In this document: piece after piece, positions 25,042 to 35,294 of the stretch
How positions within the stretch are numbered: position 1 is the first letter of the stretch
Layout: every line of letters starts with the position of its first letter
Assembly: GCA_945860065.1 (NCBI GenBank)
Contig: CAMAPI010000010.1
Coordinates: forward strand, 1-49,969
Length of the DNA: 49,969 bases
DNA from: Chryseobacterium gleum
GTDB taxonomy: Bacteria > Bacteroidota > Bacteroidia > Flavobacteriales_D > Crocinitomicaceae
Reading direction: 5' to 3'
Translations under genes and position numbers: made by a program
The notes under the pieces: model-generated
The model's input: only the letters and a program-made list of their open reading frames with translations
Databases searched by the model: none
Told to the model about the DNA's origin: nothing

Positions 25042-25518
25042 ATGTTAGATAAAAAACTCATATTAGAATTAATCGACGAGCGCATTGCCGAACTGGACAA
25101 TGGACTTTACGTCGTAGAACTGACCATCTCTTCAAGCAATGTGATCAACGTTGAATTGGATAAAACGAAAGGTGGCGTATCTGTGAACGATTGTGTTTCC
25201 GTTTCAAGGAATATTGAGCACAATTTGGACAGAGAGCAGCAAGATTTTGAATTGCATGTTTCTTCAGCTGGACTAGACAAACCGATTAGACATATTAACC
25301 AGTATTCAAAAAACATTGGACGTAGTTTCAAGGTAGTGATGAATAGTGGATTGAAGTATGAAGGTGAGCTCATGAAAGTAACTGATACAAGCATCGTTGT
25401 TAAACAAATTTCTATGCAAAGTTCAGAGGAGAAAAAAAGGAAAATACAAGTGGAAGAAATACTAGAGCTTCCCTTAACTGAAATAAAAGAGTCTAAAATT
25501 GTTATATCTTTTAAATAA
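25042..25518 (+). CDS. rimP: Ribosome maturation factor RimP
   Basis: RimP assists maturation of the 30S subunit. The start at 25042 (MLDKKLILELIDERIAEL) gives 158 residues, the normal length. Further upstream in-frame ATGs at 24970 and 24991 are less likely, since the first lies in the promoter and the second would force translation through the leader hairpin. The conserved block GGVSVNDCVSVSRNIEHNLD and LHVSSAGLDKPIR identifies the family. nusA follows after five bases and infB after that, the ancient rimP-nusA-infB order. Confidence 0.94.
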   Translation: MLDKKLILELIDERIAELDNGLYVVELTISSSNVINVELDKTKGGVSVNDCVSVSRNIEHNLDREQQDFELHVSSAGLDKPIRHINQYSKNIGRSFKVVMNSGLKYEGELMKVTDTSIVVKQISMQSSEEKKRKIQVEEILELPLTEIKESKIVISFK

Positions 25519-25523
25519 ACGCT

Positions 25524-26759
25524 ATGAATAGTACGGAACTAGTTGACTCGTTCTCGGAGTTTAAGGAATTAAAAAACATTGACAAACAAACAATGCAACA
25601 TGTCTTGGAAGATGTCTTCCGGGCAATGTTTAAGAAAAAGTTTAATACAGATGAACACATTGACATTATCGTAAATATCGATAAAGGAGATGTGCAAATT
25701 TTCTTGAATAAAGAAATTGTCGATGATGGTGAAGTTGAAGATCCAAACACCGAAATTGCTTATTCTGATGCGATTAAAATTGAACCAGATTTTGAAATCG
25801 GAGAGGAAGTTACGGAAGAATTCAAGTTTATTGATTTCGGACGTCGCAATGTCTTGTCTTTACGCCAAAATTTAATTTCACGCATTTTAGAACTTGAAAA
25901 AGATCACCTATACAAGAAATACAAAGAACGTATCGGGGAAATTGTTACTGGTGAAGTTTACCAAGTATGGAAAAAAGAAATTCTTGTCATGGATGATGAC
26001 AATAATGAATTAATTCTACCGAAATCTGAACAAATTCCATCCGACTTCTTCAAAAAAGGAGAGTCAGTTCGCGCAGTAGTTGCAAAAGTGGACATGAGAA
26101 ATAGTACGCCGATAATTATCCTTTCTCGTACGGCTCCGGAATTCTTAGAACGTTTGTTCGAATTAGAGGTTCCAGAAGTATTTGATGGCTTAATTACCAT
26201 CAAGAAAATTGTTCGCGAGCCAGGAGAACGTGCTAAAGTAGCAGTTGAATCTTACGATGACCGTATTGATCCAGTTGGTGCTTGTGTGGGAATGAAAGGT
26301 TCTCGTATCCATGGAATTGTACGTGAATTAAGAAATGAAAATATTGATGTCATTAACTATACAACGAATAATCAGTTGTTGATTCAAAGAGCTTTGTCTC
26401 CGGCGAAAGTGACGTCAATGGAAATATTAGAAGAGGAAAAAAGAGTAAAAGTATACTTGAAACCAGACCAAGTGTCATTAGCTATCGGTAAAGGTGGCAA
26501 CAATATTAAATTGGCTGGAAAATTAAGCGGATACGAAATTGATGTATACCGTGATGGAGAAGTAGATGTAGAGGATGTTGATTTAGAGGAATTCGCTGAT
26601 GAAATCGATAGCTGGATTATCGACGAATTAAAAGCAATTGGCTGTGATACAGCAAAATCTGTTTTGGAAATTGGCGTTGATGATTTAGTGTCGCGAACGG
26701 ATCTTGAAAAAGAAACGATAGAGGAAGTGTTCCGAATTTTGCAAGCAGAATTTGAATAA
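25524..26759 (+). CDS. nusA: Transcription termination/antitermination factor NusA
   Basis: NusA binds RNA polymerase and nascent RNA and affects pausing, termination and antitermination. The 411-residue protein has the N-terminal polymerase-binding domain (to about residue 130), an S1 domain (starting IGEIVTGEVYQVWKKE), and two KH domains. KH1 contains DPVGACVGMKGSRIHGIVREL and KH2 contains SLAIGKGGNNIKLAGKLSGYEI. A short acidic tail follows, with helix-hairpin-like ELKAIGCDTAKSVLEIG, but not the two full acidic repeats of E. coli NusA. The gene sits between rimP and infB; autoregulation through the leader hairpin is possible (inference). Confidence 0.96.
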   Translation: MNSTELVDSFSEFKELKNIDKQTMQHVLEDVFRAMFKKKFNTDEHIDIIVNIDKGDVQIFLNKEIVDDGEVEDPNTEIAYSDAIKIEPDFEIGEEVTEEFKFIDFGRRNVLSLRQNLISRILELEKDHLYKKYKERIGEIVTGEVYQVWKKEILVMDDDNNELILPKSEQIPSDFFKKGESVRAVVAKVDMRNSTPIIILSRTAPEFLERLFELEVPEVFDGLITIKKIVREPGERAKVAVESYDDRIDPVGACVGMKGSRIHGIVRELRNENIDVINYTTNNQLLIQRALSPAKVTSMEILEEEKRVKVYLKPDQVSLAIGKGGNNIKLAGKLSGYEIDVYRDGEVDVEDVDLEEFADEIDSWIIDELKAIGCDTAKSVLEIGVDDLVSRTDLEKETIEEVFRILQAEFE

Positions 26760-26795
26760 ATTGAACCCCACTTACAGAAGCGTAAAAGGATAAAT

Positions 26796-29582
26796 ATGGC
26801 GGGAAAACCGATTCGATTAGGAAGAGCAGCAGGAGAACTCAATGTTGGATTACCAACCTTGGTAGAGTTCTTAGAGTCTAAAGGAATTAAAATTGATTCC
26901 AATCCAAACACACGTTTGGACCAGGAGCATTTTGAACTTTTGTGTCAAGAATTTGCGGCTGATCAATCTATGAAAGAGCAGTCAAAAGCCACCACTCGTA
27001 GAGAAAAACGTGAGTCTGTCACCTTAAGTGATAAGCCAGCAGACACACCAAAAATGCAGGATTCATCCGAAGATGAGGATGAAGGAGACGCGATTAACTT
27101 GGATGAAATCAAACGCCAAGTTTTTGCCACGGAAAAACCCGTAGTCGTAACACCAGAGCCGCCGAAAGAACCCGAAAGAACCGTTGAACCAAAAGAAATT
27201 GACCATACGCCGGAAATAACACCTGTCGAAAGTAGTCACGTAAATGTGATTGGAAAAATTGACCTTTCAGCAATCAATCAACGAACTCGTCCTGACAAGA
27301 AAAAAGAAGAGCCTGCGGCAAAAGCAAAAGCTAAACCTGCATTTATACCAACACCAACTCCTGCCCCCAAAGTAGAAGAAAAACCAAAAGCTCCAGTAGT
27401 CGCTCCAAAAGTAGAGGCAACACCAACTGCAGCGCCTATTATTGAAACAATTCGTTTTGAACGACAAGTACTAAGCGGCCCTACAGTTTTAGGTAAAATT
27501 GAATTGCCGGTTGAAAGACCAAGAAATCCAGTTGCCTCCTCAAATGATGATGCGAAAAGAAAACGTAAGCGTATCAAGAAAGTGGAAACTCCTGCGCCGA
27601 GCACAACTCCTGGAAACACACGCCCAACTCCTGGAAATAATCCAGCAAATAAAGGACCAAGAGCAGATAAGCCGGAGATTTTAGCTACGGATATTCAAAA
27701 AGAAATTAAAGACACCCTAGCGAGACTTTCAAACAAAGGTGGAAAATCGAAGGCGTCGAAAAATCGACGTTTGAAAAGAGATAATTTCCAGCAACGCCGC
27801 CAAGAAGAAATGGCTGCTGCTGAATTGGAAGATAAAATCTTGAAATTAACAGAATTCGTTACCGTTTCGGAATTAGCTTCCATGATGAGCGTACAACCAA
27901 CACAAGTTATTTCTGTGTGTATGTCTTTGGGAATCTTTGCTTCCATCAATCAACGTTTAGATGCAGAAACAATTCACATTGTTGCTGATGAATTTGGATT
28001 TGAAACGGAATTTGTGAGCGCTGAAGTACAAGATGCAATTCAAACCGTTGAAGACCAACCAGAGGATCTAATTAACCGCCCACCGATTATTACCGTTATG
28101 GGTCACGTTGACCACGGTAAAACATCATTGCTCGATAGAATTCGCAATGCGAATGTAACCGATGGTGAAGCTGGTGGAATCACGCAACACATTGGAGCGT
28201 ACTCCGTCACCTTAAAAGATGATCGAAAAATGACCTTCTTGGATACTCCAGGTCACGAGGCGTTTACAGCCATGCGTGCCCGTGGAGCTCAAGTAACAGA
28301 TGTTGCCATCATTATTGTCGCAGCAGATGATGACGTCATGCCGCAAACCAAAGAAGCGATTTCCCATGCACAAGCAGCAAATGTCCCAATGATATTTGCC
28401 ATCAATAAAATCGATAAACCTGGTGCGAATCCGGACCGAATCAGAGAACAATTATCCGCCATGAATATTTTGGTGGAAGACTGGGGAGGGAAATACCAAG
28501 TACAAGAAATTTCTGCAAGACAGAATTTAAATATTGATGCACTATTAGACAAAGTACTTTTAGAAGCTGAAATCCTAGAATTAAAAGCAAATCCAAACAA
28601 AAATGCAGTTGGAACCGTAATTGAATCTTCTTTAGATAAAGGAAAAGGTTACGTGACAAATATGCTTGTTGAATCAGGGACTATGCACGTAGGTGATGTC
28701 GTTCTTGTTGGAAGATACTTTGGTAAAGTCCGTGCGATGCACGATGAACATGGTGTTTCTTTGAAAGAAGCAGGTCCCTCATCTCCTGTATCTGTTTTAG
28801 GTATTGGTGGAGCCCCAAATGCGGGAGATAAATTCCACATCTTAGATGATGAGAAAGAAGCGAAAGCAATTGCTACGAAACGTGAGCAGTTATACCGTGA
28901 ACAAGGACTCCGTACAACGAAACACATTACATTGGATGAAATCGGTCGTCGTTTGGCTATCGGTGACTTTAAAGAATTGAATATCATCGTGAAAGGTGAT
29001 GTGGATGGTTCGATTGAAGCACTCTCTGATGCATTATTGAACTTGTCAACAGAAGAAATCCAAGTGAACATTATCTTGAAAGGGGTAGGGGCAATTACAG
29101 AGGCCGATGTCAACTTAGCTTCTGCATCCGATGCCATCATTATTGGATTCCAAGTTCGTCCTTCGTTAACAGCACGAAAACTTGCTGAAAGTGAGCAAAT
29201 CGATATTAGACTTTACTCTGTAATTTACAAAGCTATCGAAGAAATCAAGGCAGCAATGGAAGGAATGCTTTCTCCGGATATCGAAGAGCAAATTCTTGGT
29301 TCAGCTGAAATTCGTGAAACATTCGAGATTACAAAAGTGGGTACCATCGCCGGATGTTATGTCATGGATGGAATCATTAAACGTTCATCTAAAATTCGCG
29401 TAATTCGAGATGGAATTGTTGTTCATACCGGTTTATTAGGTTCACTGAAACGCTTCAAAGATGATGTTCGCGAAGTGAAAAATAACTACGAATGTGGTTT
29501 GAATATCGATAAATACAACGACATTAAAATCGGCGATATCGTAGAAGCATACGAGGAAGTTGAAGTAGCAAGAAAATTATAG
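26796..29582 (+). CDS. infB: Translation initiation factor IF-2
   Basis: IF-2 is the GTPase that places fMet-tRNA in the P site. The 928-residue protein begins with an IF2_N module ([24 protein letters not shown]), followed by a low-complexity Pro/Lys/Glu/Ala linker from about residue 70 to 310. A second IF2_N-like region then precedes the GTPase domain. G1 is [10 protein letters not shown]3 is [16 protein letters not shown] and G4 is NKID. Domains II-IV follow to the C-terminus. The linker generates long shadow frames on the other strand that are not genes. Confidence 0.97.
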   Translation: MAGKPIRLGRAAGELNVGLPTLVEFLESKGIKIDSNPNTRLDQEHFELLCQEFAADQSMKEQSKATTRREKRESVTLSDKPADTPKMQDSSEDEDEGDAINLDEIKRQVFATEKPVVVTPEPPKEPERTVEPKEIDHTPEITPVESSHVNVIGKIDLSAINQRTRPDKKKEEPAAKAKAKPAFIPTPTPAPKVEEKPKAPVVAPKVEATPTAAPIIETIRFERQVLSGPTVLGKIELPVERPRNPVASSNDDAKRKRKRIKKVETPAPSTTPGNTRPTPGNNPANKGPRADKPEILATDIQKEIKDTLARLSNKGGKSKASKNRRLKRDNFQQRRQEEMAAAELEDKILKLTEFVTVSELASMMSVQPTQVISVCMSLGIFASINQRLDAETIHIVADEFGFETEFVSAEVQDAIQTVEDQPEDLINRPPIITVMGHVDHGKTSLLDRIRNANVTDGEAGGITQHIGAYSVTLKDDRKMTFLDTPGHEAFTAMRARGAQVTDVAIIIVAADDDVMPQTKEAISHAQAANVPMIFAINKIDKPGANPDRIREQLSAMNILVEDWGGKYQVQEISARQNLNIDALLDKVLLEAEILELKANPNKNAVGTVIESSLDKGKGYVTNMLVESGTMHVGDVVLVGRYFGKVRAMHDEHGVSLKEAGPSSPVSVLGIGGAPNAGDKFHILDDEKEAKAIATKREQLYREQGLRTTKHITLDEIGRRLAIGDFKELNIIVKGDVDGSIEALSDALLNLSTEEIQVNIILKGVGAITEADVNLASASDAIIIGFQVRPSLTARKLAESEQIDIRLYSVIYKAIEEIKAAMEGMLSPDIEEQILGSAEIRETFEITKVGTIAGCYVMDGIIKRSSKIRVIRDGIVVHTGLLGSLKRFKDDVREVKNNYECGLNIDKYNDIKIGDIVEAYEEVEVARKL

Positions 29583-29622
29583 TCAAATTAGGTTGAGGGG
29601 TATTTCTACTTGCTTTTTTGCG

Positions 29623-29630
29623 TAGTTTTG
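29623..29630 (+). promoter_or_regulatory. -7 box of the tatA-led run
   Basis: TAGTTTTG matches TAnnTTTG 25 bases before the tatA ATG; no TTG at the right distance. It suggests that tatA and the following genes start a transcript separate from infB. Confidence 0.45.
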
Positions 29631-29655
29631 TGTTTCATCCAATAAAAGAAATCTT

Positions 29656-29844
29656 ATGGGTAAGTTAGGACCAACAGAAATCATAGTTATTTTAGTAGTC
29701 ATCCTTTTGTTTTTCGGAGGGAAGAAAATTCCTGAATTAATGCGTGGACTTGGAAAAGGCGTAAAAGAATTTAAGGATGCCTCCAAAGGAGAAGTAGAAG
29801 AAACAACGAGTTCTTCCACAGAGATCAAAGCTGACGATAAATAA
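29656..29844 (+). CDS. tatA: Sec-independent protein translocase subunit TatA/E
   Basis: TatA forms the pore of the twin-arginine exporter. The 62-residue protein has the normal layout: a short N-terminus with [31 protein letters not shown] (interrupted here only for description), meaning one transmembrane helix, the FGG/KKIPEL hinge and an amphipathic helix. A charged, disordered tail follows. It is the smallest gene in the window. The same genome needs Tat for ActB, whose leader has RRDFLKF. It is followed after seven bases by gatA. Confidence 0.93.
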   Translation: MGKLGPTEIIVILVVILLFFGGKKIPELMRGLGKGVKEFKDASKGEVEETTSSSTEIKADDK

Positions 29845-29851
29845 GATTCTC

Positions 29852-31258
29852 ATGTATCGTACGATTGGTGATGTTCAGAAAGCAGTGCTTTCAGGTGAAT
29901 CGGTTTTGGATATTACTCAAAGCTATCTTCAACGTATCGAAGAATGTAAACACCTGAACGCCTTTTTAGAAGTGTTTACAGAATCAGTTCTGGAAAATGC
30001 CGGAATTGTCGATGAAAAGGTGAAAAACGGCAGCGCAGGACCTCTTGCAGGTGTAATCATCGGAATCAAAGACAATATTTGTTACAAAAATCACCGAGTT
30101 AGTGCCTCATCCAAAATCCTAGAAGGATTCACATCACTTTATACATCAACTGTTTTACAACGCTTATTGGATCAAGATGCCATCGTTATTGGACGCTTGA
30201 ATTGCGATGAATTTGCCATGGGAAGCTCAAACGAAACTTCTGCTTTTGGCCCCGTAGAAAATAATTGGAAAGAAAATTACGTTCCGGGAGGTTCCTCCGG
30301 TGGAAGTGCCGTTGCAGCAAGTGCGAACATGTGCACAATTACCTTAGGTAGCGATACAGGTGGATCTGTTCGTCAACCAGCTTCTTGGACAGGAACATAC
30401 GGTTTAAAACCAACTTACGGACGAATGAGTCGTTATGGTTTAATCGCCTACGCTTCTTCCTTCGACCAAATTGGATCGTTTACAAATTCTGTAGCAGATA
30501 CTCAGTTAATCTATGAATTGAGCGCGGGAGAAGATGAAATGGATGCAACAACTTCCTCGAAAGAAATCAAAAGTGAAGTAGCTTCTTTCCCTGAAAAACT
30601 AAGAATCGGACTCATGAGTGAGTGCATCCACCACGAAGGACTAGATCCAGAGGTTCGTAAAAATTTAATGGAAGTTATTCAAAAGTTAAAAGACGCTGGA
30701 CACGAAGTTTCGGAAGTCAGTTTTCCATTTATGGATTATCTGGTTCCTACGTATTATGTCCTAACAACCGCTGAAGCCTCTTCCAATCTGTCACGCTTTG
30801 ATGGTGTCCATTTTGGTTACCGAAGTCAAGAAGCAAAAGGAGTAGAGCAAACCTATATTAAATCACGTACGGAAGGATTTGGACCAGAAGTGAAACGCCG
30901 TATTATGACCGGGACATTCGTTCTTTCTCATGGTTATTATGATGCGTATTATACCCAAGGACAAAAAGTAAGAAGAGTGCTTAAAAATCGAACAGACGAT
31001 TTCTTTAAAAAAGTAGACTTATTGCTGCTCCCGACAACTCCAGGTACTGCTTTTGAAAAAAATTCAGTAAAAGACCCGATTCAAATGTACTTGCAGGATA
31101 TTTTTACCGTTCATGCTAATTTAACTGGTAATCCTGCCATCAGTATACCTTTTCGAATCCATTCAAATGGACTTCCCTACGGAATCCAGTTGATGGCTAA
31201 CTGCTTTCAAGAGGAATTGCTGTTTCATGGAGTTAAAAAATTGGAGGAACTCATATGA
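29852..31258 (+). CDS. gatA: Aspartyl/glutamyl-tRNA amidotransferase subunit A
   Basis: GatA liberates ammonia from glutamine for amidation of Glu-tRNA(Gln) or Asp-tRNA(Asn) by the GatCAB complex. The 468-residue protein has the amidase-signature triad: Lys in IGIKDNICYK, the cis-Ser in GGSSGGSAVAASA and the nucleophilic Ser in GSDTGGSVRQPAS. The C-terminal NLTGNPAISIPF is also typical. GatB and GatC are not nearby. Its stop overlaps the start of the transglycosylase gene by four bases (ATGA). Confidence 0.95.
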   Translation: MYRTIGDVQKAVLSGESVLDITQSYLQRIEECKHLNAFLEVFTESVLENAGIVDEKVKNGSAGPLAGVIIGIKDNICYKNHRVSASSKILEGFTSLYTSTVLQRLLDQDAIVIGRLNCDEFAMGSSNETSAFGPVENNWKENYVPGGSSGGSAVAASANMCTITLGSDTGGSVRQPASWTGTYGLKPTYGRMSRYGLIAYASSFDQIGSFTNSVADTQLIYELSAGEDEMDATTSSKEIKSEVASFPEKLRIGLMSECIHHEGLDPEVRKNLMEVIQKLKDAGHEVSEVSFPFMDYLVPTYYVLTTAEASSNLSRFDGVHFGYRSQEAKGVEQTYIKSRTEGFGPEVKRRIMTGTFVLSHGYYDAYYTQGQKVRRVLKNRTDDFFKKVDLLLLPTTPGTAFEKNSVKDPIQMYLQDIFTVHANLTGNPAISIPFRIHSNGLPYGIQLMANCFQEELLFHGVKKLEELI

Positions 31259-32772
31259 AAGGATTTTTGCTCATCTTTTTAATGTTGGCTGGTTTTTCGT
31301 TTGGACAAAAACCCGCACACCTGATTAGACCAGCAGACACCCTTAATCCAGATGCTTTTTTTAACACCGTTCAACAAAGTTTGAACTTGTTTTATTCGGA
31401 ATACGCTAATCAACACAATTACGACTCCATCATTAATTCATTGAATTATGAACCGAATCAGGTTCCGACTTTCTCTGATGAAGTGTACTGCCAACGCTTG
31501 GAAGAAATGAGTAAAAAAAGTCCGTTTCACATGGACTGTAACCCAGCTACCCTCTCAACAATCAAGTTTTTTGCAGCTCAACGACGTGGATTTATTCGCG
31601 TTGTCATGGGACGTTCTGCCTTGTACTTTGATTTATTCGGAGAAAAATTGGCAGAATATGGATTGCCACAAGAACTGCGCTATCTATCCGTTATTGAAAG
31701 TGGCTTGCGCCCACAAGTGAAGTCACGCGCTGGTGCATTAGGATTATGGCAGTTCATGTATAAAACGGGACTCTATTTTGGCTTAGAAGAGAATTCATAC
31801 ATCGATGAACGGATGGACCCAGAAAAAGCGACCGATGCTGCTTGTCGCTATTTGAAACAACTTTATGGAATTTATGGGGATTGGAATTTAGCGCTTGCAG
31901 CCTATAACGCAGGACCTGGAAATGTAAACCATGCCATTAAACGCTCCGGTGGACAAACAACCTATTGGGGTGTGCGTCCGTTTTTACCTCAGGAAACACA
32001 AGGATATGTGCCGAATTTCATTGCCGCTGCTTATTTAATAAGCTTTCACGCGGAACACAATATAGTTCCAATGGAAGCAAAAGTTCACAATGCACAATTA
32101 GATACCATGTGTTTGAAAAATGGGGTGCATATGAATACCATTTCTCAATTGGCTACTTGGGATTTGGAGGATATTAAATCCTTGAATCCGGTGTATAAAA
32201 CTGCCTTCATTCCAAAAATGAATCCAGCAAGATGCTTAACGGGTCCTATGGAAAAAATCAATCTACTCGTAAGCCTAGAGGACTCACTTTATGTACTGGA
32301 GCAATTGATTTATGCACCAAAACCACCGGTGCCAAAACCTGTCATTGTTATCCAGCCTGACTCCTCACAAAACTTAGACTCTGTTTCCACAAGCACATCG
32401 TTGGCGGATTCACTCAAACCCACCAATGAAAACCTTCAATACCATAAAGTCAAGGCAGGTGAGAACTTAAAAAATATCGCCCTGAAGTACAATGTGACCA
32501 TTGAACAAATCATGGAATGGAATGGATTGCAAACTACCAATATTTATGTTGGACAAAAACTGAAATTGTTTAGTTCACTGTCTGCTACTCCAACACCGCT
32601 ACCTGCTCCACGACCGGTCCAAGCAGCTAAAAAATACTACAACGTTAAACCAGGAGACACCTTCGGTAAAATTGCCCAACGAAACAACTTAAGTCAAGGA
32701 CAGCTCCAACGATTGAATCCTGGAGTAAACATCAACAATATTTCTGTAGGACAACGAATCAGAATTAAGTAA
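31255..32772 (+). CDS. LysM-containing lytic transglycosylase (MltD-like)
   Basis: This 505-residue protein should cleave peptidoglycan glycan strands, forming anhydromuramic ends. A signal peptide (cleavage near FSFGQ, residue 18) is followed by an unnamed N-terminal region. An SLT domain (about 140-240) has catalytic Glu in SVIESGLRPQ and the motifs GALGLWQFM and LALAAYNAGPGNV. A Pro/Ser linker leads to two LysM repeats, YHKVKAGENLKNIALKYNV and YYNVKPGDTFGKIAQRNNL, the latter ending at the C-terminus. The layout is that of MltD. It overlaps gatA by four bases. No lipobox is visible, so it is probably soluble in the periplasm. Confidence 0.93.
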   Translation: MKGFLLIFLMLAGFSFGQKPAHLIRPADTLNPDAFFNTVQQSLNLFYSEYANQHNYDSIINSLNYEPNQVPTFSDEVYCQRLEEMSKKSPFHMDCNPATLSTIKFFAAQRRGFIRVVMGRSALYFDLFGEKLAEYGLPQELRYLSVIESGLRPQVKSRAGALGLWQFMYKTGLYFGLEENSYIDERMDPEKATDAACRYLKQLYGIYGDWNLALAAYNAGPGNVNHAIKRSGGQTTYWGVRPFLPQETQGYVPNFIAAAYLISFHAEHNIVPMEAKVHNAQLDTMCLKNGVHMNTISQLATWDLEDIKSLNPVYKTAFIPKMNPARCLTGPMEKINLLVSLEDSLYVLEQLIYAPKPPVPKPVIVIQPDSSQNLDSVSTSTSLADSLKPTNENLQYHKVKAGENLKNIALKYNVTIEQIMEWNGLQTTNIYVGQKLKLFSSLSATPTPLPAPRPVQAAKKYYNVKPGDTFGKIAQRNNLSQGQLQRLNPGVNINNISVGQRIRIK

Positions 32773-32799
32773 TTCACGGTTAAATAACCAATTGGATCG

Positions 32800-33555
32800 A
32801 TGAAATTAACAGGAGTCATCATCACCTTTAACGAAGAAAGAAACATCGAGCGATGCCTGCGTTCATTGAATTCTGTTTGTGATGAAATCATTGTCCTAGA
32901 TTCCTTTTCAACTGACCGAACAGTAGAGATTTGCCAATTGCATCAAGTACGTTTTTTTCAGCATGCATTTGACGGGCACATTCAACAAAAAAATAGGGCC
33001 CTTCAAATGGTCGAAACAGAATGGGCACTTTCCCTTGATGCAGATGAAGCCTTAACGGAAGAATTAACCGCTGCCATTCTTCAAGTAAAAAATGACCCCC
33101 AAGCTGAAGCTTACTCCTTCAATCGCCTCACCAATTATTGTGGACATTGGGTGAAACATTGTGGATGGTATCCAGACACGAAAACACGATTGGTAATGAA
33201 GTCAAAAGCAGCATGGACCGGAATCAATCCACATGACCGCTTAGCACTTATTGAGGACGGTAAAATAGCTAACTTGACAGGTGATTTACTCCATTACTCA
33301 TATTATACCAAGGAAGATCATTTTAAACAAATTGATTATTTCGGCAAAATAGCTTCTAGAGAACTTTTTGACCAAGGAAAGAACATTTCGTGGGGACTAC
33401 TTTATGTGAAAGTCTTGAATCAATTCATCAAAAGTTTTATCATCAAAACTGGATTCTTGGATGGAAAAACTGGATTCTTGATCTCTGTACGAAGTGCGTA
33501 CGCAACCTTTGTGAAATATCGCCTCTTGAGAAAACTAAACACCGAAAATCGATGA
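32800..33555 (+). CDS. Family 2 glycosyltransferase (WaaE/KdtX-like)
   Basis: This 251-residue GT-A enzyme begins with GVIITFNEERNIERCLRSL, followed by DEIIVLDSFSTDRT and the metal-binding SLDADEAL. The later WVKHCGWYPDTKTRLV and DGKTGFLISVRSAY are typical of the WaaE/KdtX branch that adds a hexose to the LPS inner core; a similar role in lipid A-core or other envelope glycan synthesis is inferred. The acceptor cannot be read from sequence. It overlaps the next glycosyltransferase by four bases. A perfect 15-base direct repeat (33445-33459 and 33466-33480) encodes the KTGFL motif twice. Confidence 0.9.
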   Translation: MKLTGVIITFNEERNIERCLRSLNSVCDEIIVLDSFSTDRTVEICQLHQVRFFQHAFDGHIQQKNRALQMVETEWALSLDADEALTEELTAAILQVKNDPQAEAYSFNRLTNYCGHWVKHCGWYPDTKTRLVMKSKAAWTGINPHDRLALIEDGKIANLTGDLLHYSYYTKEDHFKQIDYFGKIASRELFDQGKNISWGLLYVKVLNQFIKSFIIKTGFLDGKTGFLISVRSAYATFVKYRLLRKLNTENR

Positions 33556-34526
33556 AGCGCATCCTCATTTCTCGAACCGATAGTATCGGAGATGTGGCAT
33601 TGACCTTGCCTATGTGTCAAGCCTTGAGAAATAAATACCCGGATGCAGAAATTATTTTTATCGGTAAGAATTATACACGTCCAGTTGTGAACTGTTTTGC
33701 AGCTATTGATGACTTTTGGGACATCGATGAACTCATCAATCAACCCTTAGCAACACAACTACAACAATTGAAAGCGGATTGCATCATCCACGTATTTCCA
33801 AACAAAAAATTGGCGTTTTTAGCGAAAAAAGCGAAAATACCCATGAGAATTGGCACATCTCACCGTGTTTTTCACCTTTTCACGTGCAATGAGCGTCCAA
33901 ACTTTACACGCAAAAACGCAACCTTACACGAGTCCCAATTAAATTTTCATTTACTTGCTCCATTGGGAATCAATGAAATTCCGTCGTTTGTTCAGCTGCC
34001 ATCCTTGATACGATTTCAAGTCATCCCAGCTGAACTTCCAACATGGCTGCCACTTTCCAAAGAAAACGTAGTTATCCTTCATCCAAAATCGAAAGGAAGT
34101 GCATTAGAATGGCCTTTGGAAAAATACATGGACTTAGCTTCTCAACTCATTGATTCAGGTAAAACAGTTTGTTTTACGGGAACCGAACAAGAAGGATTAG
34201 CGTTCCGTCATTTACTTCCTGTTCACGAACGAATGATCGATACAACTGGTAAACTATCATTGGAGCAACTCATTTCGTTCATTACGCAATCAAATGCTTT
34301 GATTGCTTGTTCAACAGGACCTTATCACATTGCTGGACTTACCGGAATTCACGCCATTGGATTGTTTTCGATGCGCAAACCTATCGATCCAGGAAGATGG
34401 CGCGCAATTGGTCCAAAAGCTGATTATCTTGTTTTTGATCCAAACTGTAGCACGTGCAAAAAAGGGACGAAATGCACCTGTATTGAGAACATCTCAGTTA
34501 CTTCCGTAATTGATCGGATCGGATGA
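33552..34526 (+). CDS. Family 9 glycosyltransferase (heptosyltransferase-like)
   Basis: The start at 33552 overlaps the GT2 stop (ATGA) and gives MKRILISRTDSIGDVALTLPM, the canonical GT9 N-terminus; a frame open further upstream is a shadow of the GT2 gene. The 324-residue GT-B enzyme has ILHPKSKGSALEWPLEKYM and CFTGTEQEG in the nucleotide-binding half and IACSTGPYHIAGLTGIHAIG near the C-terminus. Family members transfer ADP-heptose to LPS core; the donor used here is not certain. A cysteine cluster (CSTCKKGTKCTC) near the end is common in this family. Confidence 0.92.
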   Translation: MKRILISRTDSIGDVALTLPMCQALRNKYPDAEIIFIGKNYTRPVVNCFAAIDDFWDIDELINQPLATQLQQLKADCIIHVFPNKKLAFLAKKAKIPMRIGTSHRVFHLFTCNERPNFTRKNATLHESQLNFHLLAPLGINEIPSFVQLPSLIRFQVIPAELPTWLPLSKENVVILHPKSKGSALEWPLEKYMDLASQLIDSGKTVCFTGTEQEGLAFRHLLPVHERMIDTTGKLSLEQLISFITQSNALIACSTGPYHIAGLTGIHAIGLFSMRKPIDPGRWRAIGPKADYLVFDPNCSTCKKGTKCTCIENISVTSVIDRIG

Positions 34527-35260
34527 GGTCAAGTTCCTTGAAAAACAATGTACTGCTTGCAATTTTTGCATTTGTTTTTTCCTTGGGAATCCTTTCTATA
34601 ACAAATTGGCCTTTTGCGGCATTATTCAGCGTTTCTATTTTTGCATCCTACCAATGGCTGTTTGAACGTAAAAATCATTGGTCATACATTGTCCTTGCTG
34701 GAGTAACAAGTGTATTATACGCCATTTTATTAAGTCCTTTTTCCTGGACATTTGCTACATATACCTGTTTGGCTTTCTTAGTCCTAACGTATGAAAAAGG
34801 ATTAAAATGGAGGAAAACCCCATTTTTAAAACCGATACTCATTTCGGTTTGCTGGTTTACATTGGGAATAGCCATTCCGAAATACGCACTATATGGACAG
34901 CTACTTTCCCAGGATTTTCTGCAGCTACTCCTGTTTTTTGTACTTGCTTTGGCGGAAGACCTGGAGGACATGCAGAAGGATCAAGGACATATCAAGACAA
35001 TACCACTTTTCCTCTCCAAAGGAACAACAGAAGTACTGATTGTTATTTTATTAGTGTGCTACTTTGCACTTTGTAGTTTGATTCAACCTTTCAGTGAACA
35101 TTTGGAAATCAAGATTCTTTCCATCGCACTCTTTTTTTGCCCTTGGATTTATTGGTATTACTTAAAAAATAGCCCGAAAATGAATCACCGTTATTTCGAT
35201 TTCATTCTTTTCCTAATCGGGATCCTTCATTTACTTGTGCAGAATAAGGGATACTCTTGA
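34523..35260 (+). CDS. UbiA-like integral membrane protein lacking the first Asp motif
   Basis: This 245-residue protein has about eight hydrophobic helices and overlaps the GT9 stop by four bases. Residues 146-161 read DLEDMQKDQGHIKTIP, an exact DxxDxxxD second Asp motif followed by the IKTIP seen in UbiA prenyltransferases. The first motif (NDxxDxxxD), expected in the N-terminal half, is missing; the corresponding loop has only FERKNHW. It may be a catalytically altered UbiA relative or act on a non-prenyl substrate. Its place after two glycosyltransferases hints at envelope lipid or glycan work. The gene has no typical promoter of its own. Confidence 0.6.
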   Translation: MRSSSLKNNVLLAIFAFVFSLGILSITNWPFAALFSVSIFASYQWLFERKNHWSYIVLAGVTSVLYAILLSPFSWTFATYTCLAFLVLTYEKGLKWRKTPFLKPILISVCWFTLGIAIPKYALYGQLLSQDFLQLLLFFVLALAEDLEDMQKDQGHIKTIPLFLSKGTTEVLIVILLVCYFALCSLIQPFSEHLEIKILSIALFFCPWIYWYYLKNSPKMNHRYFDFILFLIGILHLLVQNKGYS

Positions 35261-35268
35261 ATCCTTTT

Positions 35269-35276
35269 TATCTTTG
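35269..35276 (+). promoter_or_regulatory. -7 box of leuS
   Basis: TATCTTTG matches the consensus and lies 18 bases before the leuS ATG at 35295, giving a predicted leader of 14 bases. No TTG at the right distance. Confidence 0.5.
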
Positions 35277-35294
35277 TCCTTCGAAAACAAGGAT

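Noticed and set aside
26384-26911. 175-codon Ser-rich reverse frame across nusA/infB
   Set aside because: Antisense to the NusA KH region and the infB start; composition is that of a shadow frame.
28649-29140. 163-codon open frame on the reverse strand within infB
   Set aside because: Lies wholly opposite the conserved IF-2 domains and has no family-like sequence; it is a codon-bias shadow.
33445-33480. 15-base direct repeat, period 21 bases, in the GT2 gene
   Set aside because: It encodes the KTGFL motif twice, a sequence the WaaE-like family keeps (GFLDGKxGF). It looks like protein constraint, not a mobile or regulatory repeat.
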